Positions 16,511-26,690 are shown, counted from the first letter of the stretch. The stretch: 64,000 bases of DNA from Serratia oryzae (GCF_001976145.1 NZ_MOXD01000013.1:1-64000); one strand, 5' to 3'. Numbers and translations: made by a program. The notes: generated by a model not told the origin, from the letters alone.

Positions 16511-17689
16511 TCAATACCCCACCTCCCCATAGCGATCGCGATGCTCTTTGGGCGTCATGTCATAGCCTTTCTTAAACACCGAATAGAAGTACTGTAGCGA
16601 CGGGTAGCCGCACATCTGTGAGATCTCATTGATCGACAGCGACGTGGCGGTGAGCAGGTTGCGGGCGCGATCGAGCTTCTCTTCGTGGATCACGTTATGG
16701 ATGGTCTGGCCGGTTTCGTCTTTAAAGCGTTTTTCCAGGTTGGAGCGGGACATGCCGATCGCGTCCAGCACCTGTTCCACCTTGATCCCTTTGCAGGCAT
16801 GGTGGCGAATGTAATGCATGGCCTGAATCACCGCCGGATCGCGCAGCGAGCGGAAATCGGTCGAGCGGGGCTCAATCACCTTCACCGGCGGCACCAGAAT
16901 GCGTTGCAGCGGCAACTCACGCCGATCGAGCAACTGGTGCAGCAGCTTGGCGGCACGATAGCCCATCTGGCGCGTGCCCTGCGCCACCGAGGATAATGCA
17001 ACGCGCGAAAGATAGCGGGTTAACTCTTCGTTATCGATGCCGATCACGCACAGCTTTTCAGGCACCGGGATATCCAGGTGCTCGCACACCTGCAACAGGT
17101 GGCGCGCCCGCGCGTCGGTCACGGCAATAATTCCGGTCTGCTGCGGCAGCGTCTGTATCCAATCCGCCAGGCGGTTTTGCGCGTATTGCCAGTTTTCCGG
17201 CGCGGTGGCCATCCCTTGGTACACCACGCCCTGATACTGCTCCTCGGCCACCAGTTGGCGGAAGGCCTGCTCGCGCTCCTGCGCCCAACGTTTGCCGCCT
17301 TCCACCGGCAGGCCATAAAACGCAAAACGGTTCAGCCCCTTTTCCTTCAGATGCATAAACGCCGCTTCCACCAGCGCGTGGTTATCGGTGGCGATGTAAT
17401 GCACCGGCGGGTAATCTTCTTCGCGGTGGTAGGAACCGCCGACGCCGACAATCGGTACGTTGACGTTATGCAGCAAGCGTTCAATGTCCCGATCGTCAAA
17501 ATCGGCAATCACGCCATCGCCCAACCAGTCTTTGATGTTATCGATACGGCAGCGGAAGTCCTCTTCAATAAAGATATCCCAGTCACTCTGCGAAGCCTGC
17601 AGATACTCACCCACGCCTTCCACCACCTGGCGGTCATACACTTTATTGGCGTTGAACAGCAAGGTAATCCGGTAGCGTTTTTTGAACAT
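16511..17689 (-). CDS. xylR: Xylose operon activator XylR
   Basis: A 392-residue AraC-family activator, the same length as I recall for E. coli XylR. The N-terminal ~275 residues form a LacI/periplasmic-binding-like xylose sensor (KRYRITLLFNANKVYD, later VIGIDNEEL). The C-terminal ~100 residues carry two helix-turn-helix motifs (VEQVLDAIGMSRSNLEKRF and ISQMCGYPSLQYFYSVFKK). The ATG at 17689 has AGGAGG five bases upstream; the open frame extends further 5' but without homology. It is the last gene of xylFGHR and should act on the operators between xylF and xylA. Confidence 0.96.
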   Translation of the reverse strand: MFKKRYRITLLFNANKVYDRQVVEGVGEYLQASQSDWDIFIEEDFRCRIDNIKDWLGDGVIADFDDRDIERLLHNVNVPIVGVGGSYHREEDYPPVHYIATDNHALVEAAFMHLKEKGLNRFAFYGLPVEGGKRWAQEREQAFRQLVAEEQYQGVVYQGMATAPENWQYAQNRLADWIQTLPQQTGIIAVTDARARHLLQVCEHLDIPVPEKLCVIGIDNEELTRYLSRVALSSVAQGTRQMGYRAAKLLHQLLDRRELPLQRILVPPVKVIEPRSTDFRSLRDPAVIQAMHYIRHHACKGIKVEQVLDAIGMSRSNLEKRFKDETGQTIHNVIHEEKLDRARNLLTATSLSINEISQMCGYPSLQYFYSVFKKGYDMTPKEHRDRYGEVGY

Positions 17690-17756
17690 GGGGGCCTCCT
17701 GAATAAAAACCGCTCTGTGGATTTTGCGTCGCCGCCAGGCTCCCCCATCAGCATGG

Positions 17757-18941
17757 TTACACCCGGCGCTTGGTGGCGGAATCCATCCACACCGCCAGCA
17801 GCAGAATCGCACCTTTGACGATGTACTGCCAGAAGGTCGGCACGTCCAGCATGCTCATGCCGTTATCCAGCGACGCCATGATAAACGCCCCCATCACCGC
17901 CCCGGCCACGCTGCCGACCCCGCCCGCCAGGCTGGTGCCGCCGATCACGCAGGCGGCGATGGCGTCCAGTTCGGCAATGTTCCCCGCCGAAGGTGAACCC
18001 GCCCCCAGGCGCGAACTGAGGATCAGCCCGGCAATCGCCACCATCAGGCCGTTGATGGCAAACACCGCCAGCTTGGTGCGCTCAACGTTCACCCCGGAAA
18101 GCCGCGCAGCGTCGATATTGCCGCCGATCGCATAGATACGGCGGCCAAAGGCAGTGCGCGTCGCCATAAAAATCCCCGCCAGCATCAGCGCGGTGAGGAT
18201 CAATACCGGCGTCGGCACGCCACGGTAATCATTCAGCAGGTAGATGGCGCCCAGCACTAAAATCGCCAGAATGCTCTGCCGGGTCACATCCCCGCCCGGT
18301 GTCGCCACCGGCAAACCAAGCTGGGCGCGCCTGCTGCGCTGCCGCCACTGCCAGGCCACAAACAGCATCAGGCCAACGGCACCCATGCCAAAACCCAGCC
18401 CGTTCGGCAGGTAGCTCTGGCCAATCTGCGACATGGCGCTGCTGGTGGGTGACACCGTGGTGCCGTTGGTCATGCCGATCAGGATGCCGCGAAACGCCAG
18501 CATGCCCGCCAGCGTTACGATAAACGAAGGCACTTTGCGATACGCTACCCACCAGCCGTTCCAGGCCCCGAGCAGCAGCCCCGCCAGCAGCGTGACCACG
18601 ATGGTCAGCGGCAGCGGCCAGCCGAGCCAGACGTCGAATATCGCCGCCGCGCCACCCAGCAAGCCCATCATCGAGCCCACGGAAAGGTCGATCTCCGCCG
18701 AAATAATCACGAACACCATGCCCACCGCCAGAATGCCGGTGATCGCCGTCTGGCGCAGCAGGTTGGAGATATTACGGGCGCTGAGATAGGCCCCTTCGGT
18801 GGTAAAGGTGAAGAACAGCATGATGACGACGATCGCCGCCAACATCACGAACACCTGCAGATTGACGGATTTTAGCCCCGGCAACGGCTTTTTCTGCACC
18901 ACGGGCGGCAGGCTTACTTCAGATTGCGTGTTTTTCAACAT
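17757..18941 (-). CDS. xylH: D-xylose ABC transporter permease
   Basis: A 394-residue inner-membrane permease of the ribose/xylose ABC family (BPD_transp_2), with about ten hydrophobic helices from residue ~28 on. Long stretches agree with E. coli XylH as I recall it ([37 protein letters not shown]). It forms the membrane channel with ATPase XylG and binding protein XylF. I chose the ATG at 18941, preceded by GAGGAG; it overlaps the end of xylG by 23 bases, indicating coupled translation. A GTG nine bases earlier is the alternative. Confidence 0.95.
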   Translation of the reverse strand: MLKNTQSEVSLPPVVQKKPLPGLKSVNLQVFVMLAAIVVIMLFFTFTTEGAYLSARNISNLLRQTAITGILAVGMVFVIISAEIDLSVGSMMGLLGGAAAIFDVWLGWPLPLTIVVTLLAGLLLGAWNGWWVAYRKVPSFIVTLAGMLAFRGILIGMTNGTTVSPTSSAMSQIGQSYLPNGLGFGMGAVGLMLFVAWQWRQRSRRAQLGLPVATPGGDVTRQSILAILVLGAIYLLNDYRGVPTPVLILTALMLAGIFMATRTAFGRRIYAIGGNIDAARLSGVNVERTKLAVFAINGLMVAIAGLILSSRLGAGSPSAGNIAELDAIAACVIGGTSLAGGVGSVAGAVMGAFIMASLDNGMSMLDVPTFWQYIVKGAILLLAVWMDSATKRRV

Positions 18942-20460
18942 GGGTTTCACTCCTCAATGCCGCTTCCATTACCTGTTCCTGGGTCAGACCACGGTTGATT
19001 AAATCGGCCTTGATGCGCCCCTGATGCATCACCAGCACCCGATCGCTCAGCCCCAGCACTTCCGGCAGTTCGGAAGACACCACAATCACCGCGATCCCTT
19101 GCTGCACCAGTTGGTTAATTAACTTGTAGATTTCATGTTTGGCACCGATATCGATCCCGCGCGTGGGTTCATCCAGGATCAGGATTTTCGGGTTCAGCAG
19201 CAGGCACTTCGCCAGAATCGCTTTCTGCTGGTTGCCGCCGCTCAACCGGCCAATCGCCAGCTCCGGCGAAGAGGTTTTCACCTTCAGGCGCGCCAGCGAT
19301 TGCTGAATGGTCGCCTGTTCCTGCGCGCTATCCAGCACCGTCAGCGGGCCGCTGAAATCCCCCAGCGCCGCCAGCGTCATGTTCGAACCAACGCTCATTA
19401 CCGGCACAATGCCGTCGCGCTTGCGGTCTTCCGGCACCATGGCGATGCCATACTGCATCGCTTGGCGGCAGGTGGTGATGGTGGCGGGCTGCCCGTCGAT
19501 GCGGATGCTGCCCTGCCAGCGCCCCGGGTAAGCGCCGAACAGGCACTGCATGGTTTCGGTGCGCCCGGAACCCACCAGCCCGGCCACGCCGAGGATCTCG
19601 CCGCGCCGTAGCTGGAAGGAAACATCGTCCACCCGGCGAATATGCCGGTTAACCGGGTGCCAGGCGGTGAGGTTTTCCACCTGCAGGATCACCTCGCCGA
19701 TAGCGTGCTGTTCCTGCGGATACAGCTCGGTCAGTTCACGCCCCACCATCATGGCGATAATGTCGTCTTCGCTCATACCCGCCGCTGGCCGGGTGCCGAT
19801 GTGCTTGCCGTCGCGGATCACGCAGATCAGATCCGAGATCGCTTTCACCTCGTTCAGCTTGTGCGAAATGTAGATGCAGGCAATGCCGTGATCGCGCAGA
19901 TCGGTGATGATCGCCAGCAGGGTGGCGGTTTCACTCTCCGTCAGTGAAGCGGTGGGTTCATCCAGCACCAGCAGGCGCACCTGCTTGTTTAACGCTTTGG
20001 CGATCTCCACCAGTTGCTGCTGGCCCAGCCCCAGTTCACCGACGCGAGTATGCGGATCCACCTCCAGTTTGACCTGCGCCAGCATGCGCTGGCAGCGCAG
20101 GTACATATTGTCGTAATCCATCAGCCCAAAGCGGCCCCACTCGTTGCCGAGAAACATGTTCTCCAGCACCGTCATCTGCTTCACCAGCGCCAGTTCCTGG
20201 TGAATAATCGCAATGCCTTTCTGTTCGGTATCGCGAATGGTTTTGGCCGTAATAAGGTCGCCAGAAAAATAGATCTCCCCCTGATAACTGCCGTGCGGAT
20301 ATATTCCGCACAGCACTTTCATCAGCGTTGATTTCCCTGAACCATTTTCACCGCACAAGGATAATACCTGCCCAGCCTCTAATTGCAGGCTGACATTATC
20401 CACGGCTTTTACTACGCCGAATTGTTTAGTGATATTTCTCATTTCTAACAGGCAGGGCAT
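18919..20460 (-). CDS. xylG: D-xylose ABC transporter ATP-binding protein
   Basis: 513 residues with two ABC ATPase domains. The first has Walker [10 protein letters not shown], signature LGLGQQQ and Walker [11 protein letters not shown]. The second has the degenerate Walker [10 protein letters not shown], signature LSGGNQQ and [10 protein letters not shown]. This arrangement is typical of sugar importers of the RbsA/XylG type. The ATG at 20460 has GGAGGG five bases upstream and gives the same length as E. coli XylG. Second gene of the xylFGHR transcript. Confidence 0.96.
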   Translation of the reverse strand: MPCLLEMRNITKQFGVVKAVDNVSLQLEAGQVLSLCGENGSGKSTLMKVLCGIYPHGSYQGEIYFSGDLITAKTIRDTEQKGIAIIHQELALVKQMTVLENMFLGNEWGRFGLMDYDNMYLRCQRMLAQVKLEVDPHTRVGELGLGQQQLVEIAKALNKQVRLLVLDEPTASLTESETATLLAIITDLRDHGIACIYISHKLNEVKAISDLICVIRDGKHIGTRPAAGMSEDDIIAMMVGRELTELYPQEQHAIGEVILQVENLTAWHPVNRHIRRVDDVSFQLRRGEILGVAGLVGSGRTETMQCLFGAYPGRWQGSIRIDGQPATITTCRQAMQYGIAMVPEDRKRDGIVPVMSVGSNMTLAALGDFSGPLTVLDSAQEQATIQQSLARLKVKTSSPELAIGRLSGGNQQKAILAKCLLLNPKILILDEPTRGIDIGAKHEIYKLINQLVQQGIAVIVVSSELPEVLGLSDRVLVMHQGRIKADLINRGLTQEQVMEAALRSETHVEKHAI

Positions 20461-20487
20461 TATTCCCTCCAAAAAGCTTCGCGAGAA

Positions 20488-21483
20488 TTAATTAAGATCG
20501 GATTTCTTATGGAAGCCATCGGCAATAATGGTGCTGTCGATATTCGATTTATCCACCTGAACCGGGGTTAATAACCAGGCAGAGACCTCTTTACTGCCGT
20601 TATTTAATTTGGCATTGGATTTTGGCTGTTCGCCTTTACCCAGCTGCACTGCAATATCTGCCGCTTCATCGGCCAATTTGCTGATCGGTTTATACACCGT
20701 CATGGTTTGGGTGCCCGCCACAATGCGTTTCACCGCCGCCAAGTCGGCATCCTGGCCGGAAATAGCTACTTTGCCCGCCAGCCCTTGCGCCGCCAGCGCC
20801 TGGATCGCCCCACCGGCGGTAGCATCGTTAGAAGCCACTACCGCATCGATATGGTTGTTATTGGCCGTGAGGGCGTTTTCCATAATCTTCAGCGCGTTTT
20901 CCGGCAGCCAGCCATCGGCCCACTGATCGCCCACCACTTTAATCTTGCCGCTGTTGATCAACGGCTGCAGCACGGTCATCTGCCCTTTGCGGAACAGCTT
21001 GGCGTTGTTGTCCACCGGTGAGCCGCCCATCAGGAAGTAATTACCCTGCGGCACACGCTCTACCAGGCTTTGCGCCTGCATTTCGCCCACTTTTTCGTTA
21101 TCGAACGAGATGTAGAAATCAATGTCGGCGTTGTTGATCATGCGGTCATAGGCCAGCACCTTAATGCCTTCACGTTTCGCTTCGCTGATCACGTTGCTCA
21201 GCACCTGGCCGTTATAAGGAATAATCACCAGCACATCCACGCCGCGGTTGATCATATTTTCAATCTGCGCCATCTGGGTTTCTTCATTACCGTTGGCAGA
21301 CTGCACAAACACGTTCGCCCCCAGCGATTCGGCTTTTTTCACAAAAATATCGCGATCTTTCTGCCAGCGCTCTAAACGCAGGTCGTCGATAGCCATACCG
21401 ATTTTAATTTCTTTACTGAACCCTGATTGGCTGGCCAGCAGCAAAAGGGCGCAGGCGGAGAGGAGAATAGGTTTAATTTTCAT
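20488..21483 (-). CDS. xylF: D-xylose-binding periplasmic protein
   Basis: 331 residues, starting with a Sec signal peptide (MKIKPILLSACALLLLASQS) and cut probably after GFSK or nearby. The mature part is a periplasmic-binding-protein type 1 sugar receptor (EIKIGMAIDDLRLERWQKD; VSGQD-like region AISGQDADLAAV). It delivers xylose to XylGH. The start at 21483 fits the signal peptide; an open frame further upstream has no leader-like sequence. First gene of the operon, divergent from xylA. Confidence 0.96.
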   Translation of the reverse strand: MKIKPILLSACALLLLASQSGFSKEIKIGMAIDDLRLERWQKDRDIFVKKAESLGANVFVQSANGNEETQMAQIENMINRGVDVLVIIPYNGQVLSNVISEAKREGIKVLAYDRMINNADIDFYISFDNEKVGEMQAQSLVERVPQGNYFLMGGSPVDNNAKLFRKGQMTVLQPLINSGKIKVVGDQWADGWLPENALKIMENALTANNNHIDAVVASNDATAGGAIQALAAQGLAGKVAISGQDADLAAVKRIVAGTQTMTVYKPISKLADEAADIAVQLGKGEQPKSNAKLNNGSKEVSAWLLTPVQVDKSNIDSTIIADGFHKKSDLN

Positions 21484-21568
21484 CTTATAACCCTTTTCAG
21501 TGTAGTGTGTATGGGTAATATGAATCACGAAACGTCCAGCCGATTGTTGACACTTATTTTTCATTCGG

Positions 21569-21608
21569 CAATTGCAGATTTTTACCGGCGAATTACGATT
21601 TTTGGTTT
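21569..21608 (-). promoter_or_regulatory. XylR operator upstream of xylF
   Basis: Read on the minus strand this region contains AAAAATCGTAATT and, 20 bases on, TAAAAATCTGCAATTG. Both closely match the direct-repeat XylR site I recall upstream of E. coli xylF (AAAAATCGTAAT ... AAAAATCTGTAATTG). It lies 86-125 bases upstream of the xylF start. Confidence 0.75.
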
Positions 21609-21619
21609 AATGTTAATTT

Positions 21620-21635
21620 TATGATAGCGATCATG
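21620..21635. promoter_or_regulatory. Candidate CRP site in the xylF-xylA region
   Basis: TATGATAGCGATCATG, compared with the CRP consensus TGTGA-N6-TCACA: seven of ten consensus bases match. It is centred between the two divergent xyl promoters, as in E. coli. Confidence 0.55.
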
Positions 21636-21715
21636 TTTTATAACCAGGCCGCTAATGAGGTTGAATAAACGCTAATATGAGATCCCGCGCACATTTAATA
21701 ATTCTGTGAATTTAA

Positions 21716-21736
21716 GTGTGAAATAACGTAATTGAG
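21716..21736 (+). promoter_or_regulatory. Conserved xylA promoter element
   Basis: GTGTGAAATAACGTAATTGA is almost the same as the E. coli xylA promoter sequence I recall (GTGTGAAATAACATAATTGA). Such conservation in a noncoding stretch suggests XylR and RNA polymerase contacts. It ends 64 bases before the xylA start. Confidence 0.7.
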
Positions 21737-21800
21737 CATCAGCCCGCTAACTCCGAAGATAAATCTAACCCACTATCCCCAGTTATTCAGGAGTTCGCTA

Positions 21801-23120
21801 ATGCAATCCTATTTTGATCAGCTCGATCAGGTGCGCTACGAAGGCACCAGCAGCAATAATCCGCTGGCCTTCCGCCATTACAATCCCGATAAAATCATTC
21901 TTGGTAAACGGATGGCCGACCATCTGCGCTTTGCCGCCTGCTACTGGCATACCTTCTGCTGGAACGGTGCAGACATGTTTGGCGTGGGGGCGTTCGATCG
22001 CCCATGGCAGCAACCGGGCGATGCGCTGGCGCTGGCTAAACGCAAGGCCGACGTGGCCTTTGAGTTTTTCCACAAGCTGAACGTACCTTATTACTGCTTC
22101 CACGACATCGACGTTTCACCAGAAGGCGCAACGCTGAAAGAGTATCTGAACAATTTCGCTGCCATGACCGAGGTGTTGGCCGAGAAACAGCAGAGCAGCG
22201 GTGTGAAGCTGCTGTGGGGCACCGCCAACTGCTTTACCAATCCGCGCTATGCCGCCGGTGCCGCCACCAACCCGAACCCTGAAGTGTTCAGTTGGGCCGC
22301 CACCCAAGTGTTTACCGCCATGAACGCCACCCATCAGTTGGGCGGTGAAAACTATGTGCTGTGGGGCGGGCGCGAGGGTTATGAAACCCTGCTGAATACC
22401 GATCTGCGCCAGGAGCGCGAGCAGATTGGCCGCTTTATGCAGATGGTGGTGGAGCACAAGCACAAAATCGGTTTCCAGGGCACGCTGCTGATCGAACCTA
22501 AGCCGCAGGAACCCACCAAGCACCAGTACGATTACGACGTTGCCACCGTGTACGGCTTCCTCAAGCAGTTCGGGCTGGAAAAAGAGATCAAGGTGAATAT
22601 CGAAGCCAACCACGCGACGCTGGCCGGGCATTCGTTCCATCACGAAATCGCCACCGCCATTGCGCTGGGCATCTTCGGTTCGGTCGATGCCAACCGTGGC
22701 GATCCGCAACTGGGCTGGGACACCGATCAGTTCCCGAACAGCGTGGAAGAGAACGCGCTGGTGATGTTCGAAATCCTCAAAGCGGGCGGCTTCACCACCG
22801 GCGGCCTGAACTTTGACGCCAAAGTGCGCCGCCAAAGCACCGATAAATATGACCTGTTCTACGGCCATATCGGCGCGATGGATACCATGGCACTGGCTCT
22901 AAAAGTGGCGGCGCGCATGATCGAGGATGGCAAGCTGCATCAGCAGGTGGCCAAGCGTTACGCCGGGTGGAACGGCGAGCTGGGCCAGCAAATCCTGCAA
23001 GGGAAGCTGTCGCTCGAAGCGCTGGCACAGTACGCTGAGCAGCAGGCTTTGGCTCCGCAACATGCGAGCGGGCATCAGGAGCATGTTGAAAATCTGGTTA
23101 ACCGTTATCTATTTGGCTAA
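21801..23120 (+). CDS. xylA: Xylose isomerase
   Basis: A 439-residue cytoplasmic enzyme that converts D-xylose to D-xylulose using two divalent metal ions. The active-site H101 and D104 lie in [13 protein letters not shown]; metal-binding Glu and Asp residues are in [18 protein letters not shown] and [12 protein letters not shown]. Start chosen at 21801: AGGAG precedes it and the product [15 protein letters not shown] matches E. coli XylA. The open frame upstream (from 21732) would add 23 residues without homology. Divergent from xylFGHR. Confidence 0.97.
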   Translation: MQSYFDQLDQVRYEGTSSNNPLAFRHYNPDKIILGKRMADHLRFAACYWHTFCWNGADMFGVGAFDRPWQQPGDALALAKRKADVAFEFFHKLNVPYYCFHDIDVSPEGATLKEYLNNFAAMTEVLAEKQQSSGVKLLWGTANCFTNPRYAAGAATNPNPEVFSWAATQVFTAMNATHQLGGENYVLWGGREGYETLLNTDLRQEREQIGRFMQMVVEHKHKIGFQGTLLIEPKPQEPTKHQYDYDVATVYGFLKQFGLEKEIKVNIEANHATLAGHSFHHEIATAIALGIFGSVDANRGDPQLGWDTDQFPNSVEENALVMFEILKAGGFTTGGLNFDAKVRRQSTDKYDLFYGHIGAMDTMALALKVAARMIEDGKLHQQVAKRYAGWNGELGQQILQGKLSLEALAQYAEQQALAPQHASGHQEHVENLVNRYLFG

Positions 23121-23169
23121 CTCCGCCTCTGGCTCCTTTGGGGGAAAGTTGAGTGAGGGGTACATTGGC

Positions 23170-23612
23170 GAAGGCCCCTCACCCCGGCCCTCTCGCACAG
23201 GGAGAGGGGGCAATACGCCGAGCATTATGCTCGATTGAACAGCATCGCGGCTGCCTGCAAGTTTGCACAGTACGTCCCTTCTCCCTTAGGGAGAAGGCTA
23301 GGATGAGGGGATGTCGCTCGCCAATGCCCTCTCCCACACGGAGAGGGGGCGATACGCCGAGCATTATGCTCGATTGAACAGCATCGCGGCTGCCTGCAAG
23401 TTTGCACCGTACCTCCCTTCTCCCTTAGGGAGAAGGCTAGGATGAGGGGATGCCGCTCGCCAATGCCCTCACCCCGCCCTCCCACAGGGAGAGGGGGCGA
23501 TACGCCGAGCATTATGCTCGATTGAACAGCATAGCGGCTGCCTGCAAGTTTGCACCGTACCTCCCTTCTCCCTTAGGGAGAAGGCTAGGATGAGGGGAAA
23601 AAACCTCTCCCC
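23170..23612. repeat. Three tandem ~140-148 bp repeat units between xylA and xylB
   Basis: Each unit contains a CTCTCCC...GGGAGAGGG hairpin, the segment GAGCATTATGCTCGATTGAA (starting at 23220, 23359 and 23507), GCGGCTGCCTGCAAGTTTGCAC, and a second hairpin CCTTCTCCCTTAGGGAGAAGG followed by CTAGGATGAGGGG. Spacing of the marker is 139 and 148 bases. Units are close to identical, implying recent amplification. Related half-elements occur at 33238 and 45228. The 534-base gap between xylA and xylB contains nothing else apparent. Confidence 0.9.
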
Positions 23613-23654
23613 TCAGGTGAAGGGGCTATATGACATATTAAAGGAACTGCACCC

Positions 23655-25106
23655 ATGTACATCGGTATCGATCTTGGCACTTCCGGCGTAAAGGTCATCC
23701 TGCTCGGCGAACAGGGCCAACTGCTCGCCAGCCAAAGTGAACCTCTGCCCATCTCGCGCCCGCACCCTTTGTGGTCTGAACAAACGCCTCAGGACTGGTG
23801 GCAAGCCACCGATCGCGCCATGCTGGCGCTGGCTAAACAGCATAATCTGCAAGCGGTGAAAGCCATCGGCCTGACGGGCCAGATGCACGGCGCAACGTTG
23901 CTGGATAAGCAGCAACGAGTGCTGCGTCCGGCAATTTTGTGGAACGATGGCCGCAGCTTTGCGCAGTGCCTGGCATTGGAGCAAAGCGTACCCAACTCGC
24001 GGGAAATCACCGGCAACCTGATGATGCCCGGCTTCACCGCCCCCAAACTGCTGTGGGTTCAACAGCATGAACCGCAGGTTTTCTGCCAGGTCGACAAGGT
24101 GTTATTACCAAAAGATTATCTGCGCTGGTGCATTACCGGCGAGTTCGCCAGCGATATGTCCGATGCGGCAGGCACCCTATGGCTGAACGTGGCGCAGCGT
24201 GACTGGAGCGACGCGATGCTGGCCGCCTGCGGGCTAACGCGCGATCAGATGCCTGCGCTGTTTGAGGGGAATCAGATCACCGGGCAGGTGCAGGCTGAAC
24301 TGGCCAGGCGCTGGGGTATCGCCCCGGTGCCGGTGGTGGCCGGTGGCGGCGATAACGCCGCCGGAGCCATCGGCGTGGGTTTGTATCAGGCCGGGCAGGC
24401 GATGCTGTCACTCGGCACCTCCGGCGTGTATTTCGCGGTCAGCGACGGTTTTCTCAGCAACCCGGCCAGCGCGGTGCACAGCTTCTGCCATGCGCTGCCG
24501 CACACCTGGCACCTAATGTCGGTGATGCTCAGCGCCGCATCCTGCCTGGACTGGGCCTGCCAATTGACTAACGTCGACAACGTTGCCACCCTGCTGCGCA
24601 ATGCCGAACAGGCTGCACCGGCAGAAGCACCGCTGTGGTTCCTGCCTTATCTTTCCGGCGAGCGCACGCCGCACAATAACCCGAATGCCAAAGGCGCTTT
24701 CTGGGGCTTTACGCATCAGCATGGGCCGAACGACCTGGCGCGCGCGGTGTTGGAAGGGGTCGGCTTCGCACTGGCAGACGGTATGGATGTGCTGCACGCC
24801 AGCGGCCTGCAGCCTTCTGCCATCACGCTGATTGGCGGCGGGGCACGCAGCCCGTTCTGGCGCCAGATGCTGGCAGACATCAGCGGCCAGCGGCTGGAAT
24901 ACCGCACCGGCGGCGACGTCGGCCCGGCGCTGGGAGCGGCACGGTTGGCGCAGATTGCGTTGAACCCTGGCCAACCGTTAAGCGATTTGCTGCCCGCATT
25001 GCCGCTGGAGCAGGTGCATGAGCCGGATGCCGCACGGCATCAGCAGTACGCCGAACGGCGCAGCACCTTCCGCGAGCTGTATCGTTGCCTGCGGCCGCTG
25101 ATGTGA
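23655..25106 (+). CDS. xylB: Xylulokinase
   Basis: A 483-residue FGGY-family kinase that phosphorylates D-xylulose to xylulose 5-phosphate for the pentose phosphate pathway. The N-terminal GIDLGTSGVKV is the phosphate-binding loop; D-xylulose-binding GQMHGATLL and catalytic GGGDNAAGA are present, as is ISLGTSG-like MLSLGTSGVYF. Close to E. coli XylB along its whole length. In E. coli it follows xylA closely; here 534 bases of repeats separate them, so read-through or a separate promoter must supply it. Confidence 0.96.
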   Translation: MYIGIDLGTSGVKVILLGEQGQLLASQSEPLPISRPHPLWSEQTPQDWWQATDRAMLALAKQHNLQAVKAIGLTGQMHGATLLDKQQRVLRPAILWNDGRSFAQCLALEQSVPNSREITGNLMMPGFTAPKLLWVQQHEPQVFCQVDKVLLPKDYLRWCITGEFASDMSDAAGTLWLNVAQRDWSDAMLAACGLTRDQMPALFEGNQITGQVQAELARRWGIAPVPVVAGGGDNAAGAIGVGLYQAGQAMLSLGTSGVYFAVSDGFLSNPASAVHSFCHALPHTWHLMSVMLSAASCLDWACQLTNVDNVATLLRNAEQAAPAEAPLWFLPYLSGERTPHNNPNAKGAFWGFTHQHGPNDLARAVLEGVGFALADGMDVLHASGLQPSAITLIGGGARSPFWRQMLADISGQRLEYRTGGDVGPALGAARLAQIALNPGQPLSDLLPALPLEQVHEPDAARHQQYAERRSTFRELYRCLRPLM

Positions 25107-25153
25107 GTCTCTTCACTACCTCATTGGTCTGTCTGTGTCATTATGATGGCCGT

Positions 25154-25221
25154 TTTTGGCCTTCTTTCAGCCCAGCTAGCGGCGCAATATAGCGCTATAC
25201 CCCACTGAAGGAAGGCCGAAA
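25154..25221 (+). other. Long inverted repeat covering the leader and RBS of the next gene
   Basis: TTTTGGCCTTCTTTCAG at 25154-25170 pairs with CTGAAGGAAGGCCGAAAA at 25205-25222 (two imperfections), enclosing an inner palindrome around TAGCGGCGCAATATAGCGCTA. The right arm contains the GAAGGA ribosome-binding site and reaches the ATG at 25222. It could be the xylB terminator, a translation-controlling leader structure, or an operator. Confidence 0.65.
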
Positions 25222-25773
25222 ATGTCACATAGCGCATTATTGATCATCGACGTTCAACACTCGTTTCAACACCGCCCATTCTGGCAGGAAGACGACCTGC
25301 CAGCGTTTCAACAGGCACTGACGCGGCTGATCGCGGGCTGCCAACGGCAAGGCGTGGCGCTGGTGGATGTGTTCCACGTCGCGCCGGAAGGGCCGTTTTC
25401 TCTGGCCTCCGGCTACGTGAAACGTCTGCCGTTCCTAGCGCACCAGGCCGACGTAACGGTACACAAGCAGGTACATAATGCGTTGACCGATTCTGGTCTG
25501 GATGCCTGGCTGCGCGAACGCCAGATCGATCATCTGATCATCAGCGGTATGCGTACCGAGCAGTGCTGCGAAACCACCACCCGCGTCGCTTCCGACCTGG
25601 GTTATAAGGTGACGTTTGTCACCGAGGCGACGCTCACCTTCCCGATGCGCCATCCTGACGGCACGCTCTTTACCCCTGAGCAGTTGAAGCGGCATACTGA
25701 AACCGTCCTGGTCGATCGCTTCGCCACCCTTGCCAGCGTTGATGACGTGTTGGCCCAACTGAAACAGGAATAA
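25222..25773 (+). CDS. Isochorismatase-like cysteine hydrolase
   Basis: 183 residues of the isochorismatase-like hydrolase superfamily. The catalytic triad is visible: D10 (LLIIDVQHSF), K82 (VHKQVHNAL) and C115 (GMRTEQCCETT). These enzymes cleave amide or enol-ether bonds (nicotinamide, ureido compounds, isochorismate); the substrate here cannot be read. Two bases after its stop begins a GlxA-type regulator, so the two form an operon and the regulator may sense the substrate. Confidence 0.85.
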   Translation: MSHSALLIIDVQHSFQHRPFWQEDDLPAFQQALTRLIAGCQRQGVALVDVFHVAPEGPFSLASGYVKRLPFLAHQADVTVHKQVHNALTDSGLDAWLRERQIDHLIISGMRTEQCCETTTRVASDLGYKVTFVTEATLTFPMRHPDGTLFTPEQLKRHTETVLVDRFATLASVDDVLAQLKQE

Positions 25774-25775
25774 CC

Positions 25776-26690
25776 ATGCCCAAGGCCGTTTACTTTCTGA
25801 TGTTGCCCAACGTGCTGTCACTGGATGTCAGCGGCCCGGCGGAAGTTTTGCGGCTTTCCGGCCAGTTTCAATTGCATTATGTCAGCCCGGTGCCGCAAAT
25901 CACCTGCTCTATCGGCATGAGCATCGGCCAGTTGCTGCCATTGCCTGCGCAGTTGGCCGACGGTGATATTCTGGTGGTGCCGGGCGTGGCGGATTCAGCC
26001 AGGTTTTTCGCCAATCCAGAGGCTGCTCAGGCCCGGCAATGGCTGGAAGGATTACGGCCCGCGCTGGCACAGCAGCGCTTCAGCCTGGTCTGCGTCTGTT
26101 CCGGTGCCTTGCTGGCCGCGCAGGCAGGGCTGCTCGATGGTTACCACTGCACCACCCATCACGATGTGCTCACGCGCCTGCGCCAGCAGGCTCCGGCGGC
26201 TCAGGTGAAGGAAAACCGCATCTTTGTGGAAGATCGCGGCATCTTTACCAGCGCTGGCATCACCGCAGGTATCGATCTGGCGCTGCATCTGGTCAATCAA
26301 TCTTGCGGAGCCGACCGTGCGCTGGAGATTGCGCGTGAAATGGTGATCTATTTCCGTCGCTCAGGCGACGATCCGCAGCTTTCCCCATGGTTGCGCTATC
26401 GTAACCATCTGCACCCTGCCGTACACCGCGCGCAGGATGTGATGGCCGCCGAGCCGGAAGCCGATTGGTCGGTACCGCTGGTGGCAGAAAAAGCGCACGT
26501 CAGCAGCCGACATCTGGCACGGCTGTTCCGCCAGCATATCGGGATCAGCGTGCGGGAATATCATGAACAGCTGCGCTTGGCCGTGGCACAGCAGCGCTTG
26601 CAGCAAGGTTACGGGTTGGAAAAAGCCGCGCTAACCGCCGGATTCTCTTCTGGTCGCCAACTCCGACGCGCGCAGCAGCGTAACGCGTAA
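25776..26690 (+). CDS. GlxA-family transcriptional regulator (DJ-1/PfpI plus AraC HTH)
   Basis: 304 residues. The N-terminal ~180 residues form a DJ-1/PfpI-like amidotransferase fold used for ligand sensing (LVVPGVAD, VCVCSGALLAAQAG). The C-terminal ~90 residues are an AraC-type DNA-binding domain (VAEKAHVSSRHLARLFRQ and LEKAALTAGFSSGRQLRRA). Members regulate catabolic genes, often next to a hydrolase; here it is two bases after a cysteine hydrolase gene. It may control that gene through the palindromic leader at 25154-25221, but this is inference. Confidence 0.85.
   Translation: MPKAVYFLMLPNVLSLDVSGPAEVLRLSGQFQLHYVSPVPQITCSIGMSIGQLLPLPAQLADGDILVVPGVADSARFFANPEAAQARQWLEGLRPALAQQRFSLVCVCSGALLAAQAGLLDGYHCTTHHDVLTRLRQQAPAAQVKENRIFVEDRGIFTSAGITAGIDLALHLVNQSCGADRALEIAREMVIYFRRSGDDPQLSPWLRYRNHLHPAVHRAQDVMAAEPEADWSVPLVAEKAHVSSRHLARLFRQHIGISVREYHEQLRLAVAQQRLQQGYGLEKAALTAGFSSGRQLRRAQQRNA

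Noticed and set aside
17690-17812. N-terminal extension of XylR
   Set aside because: The extra 41 residues have no homology, and AGGAGG before the ATG at 17689 gives the expected 392-residue protein.
21732-21800. N-terminal extension of XylA
   Set aside because: The extension begins next to the promoter element and lacks homology; the ATG at 21801 has a ribosome-binding site.
23170-23612. Tandem repeats as a possible CRISPR array
   Set aside because: Units are ~140 bases and near identical throughout; there are no short repeats with different spacers and no cas genes.
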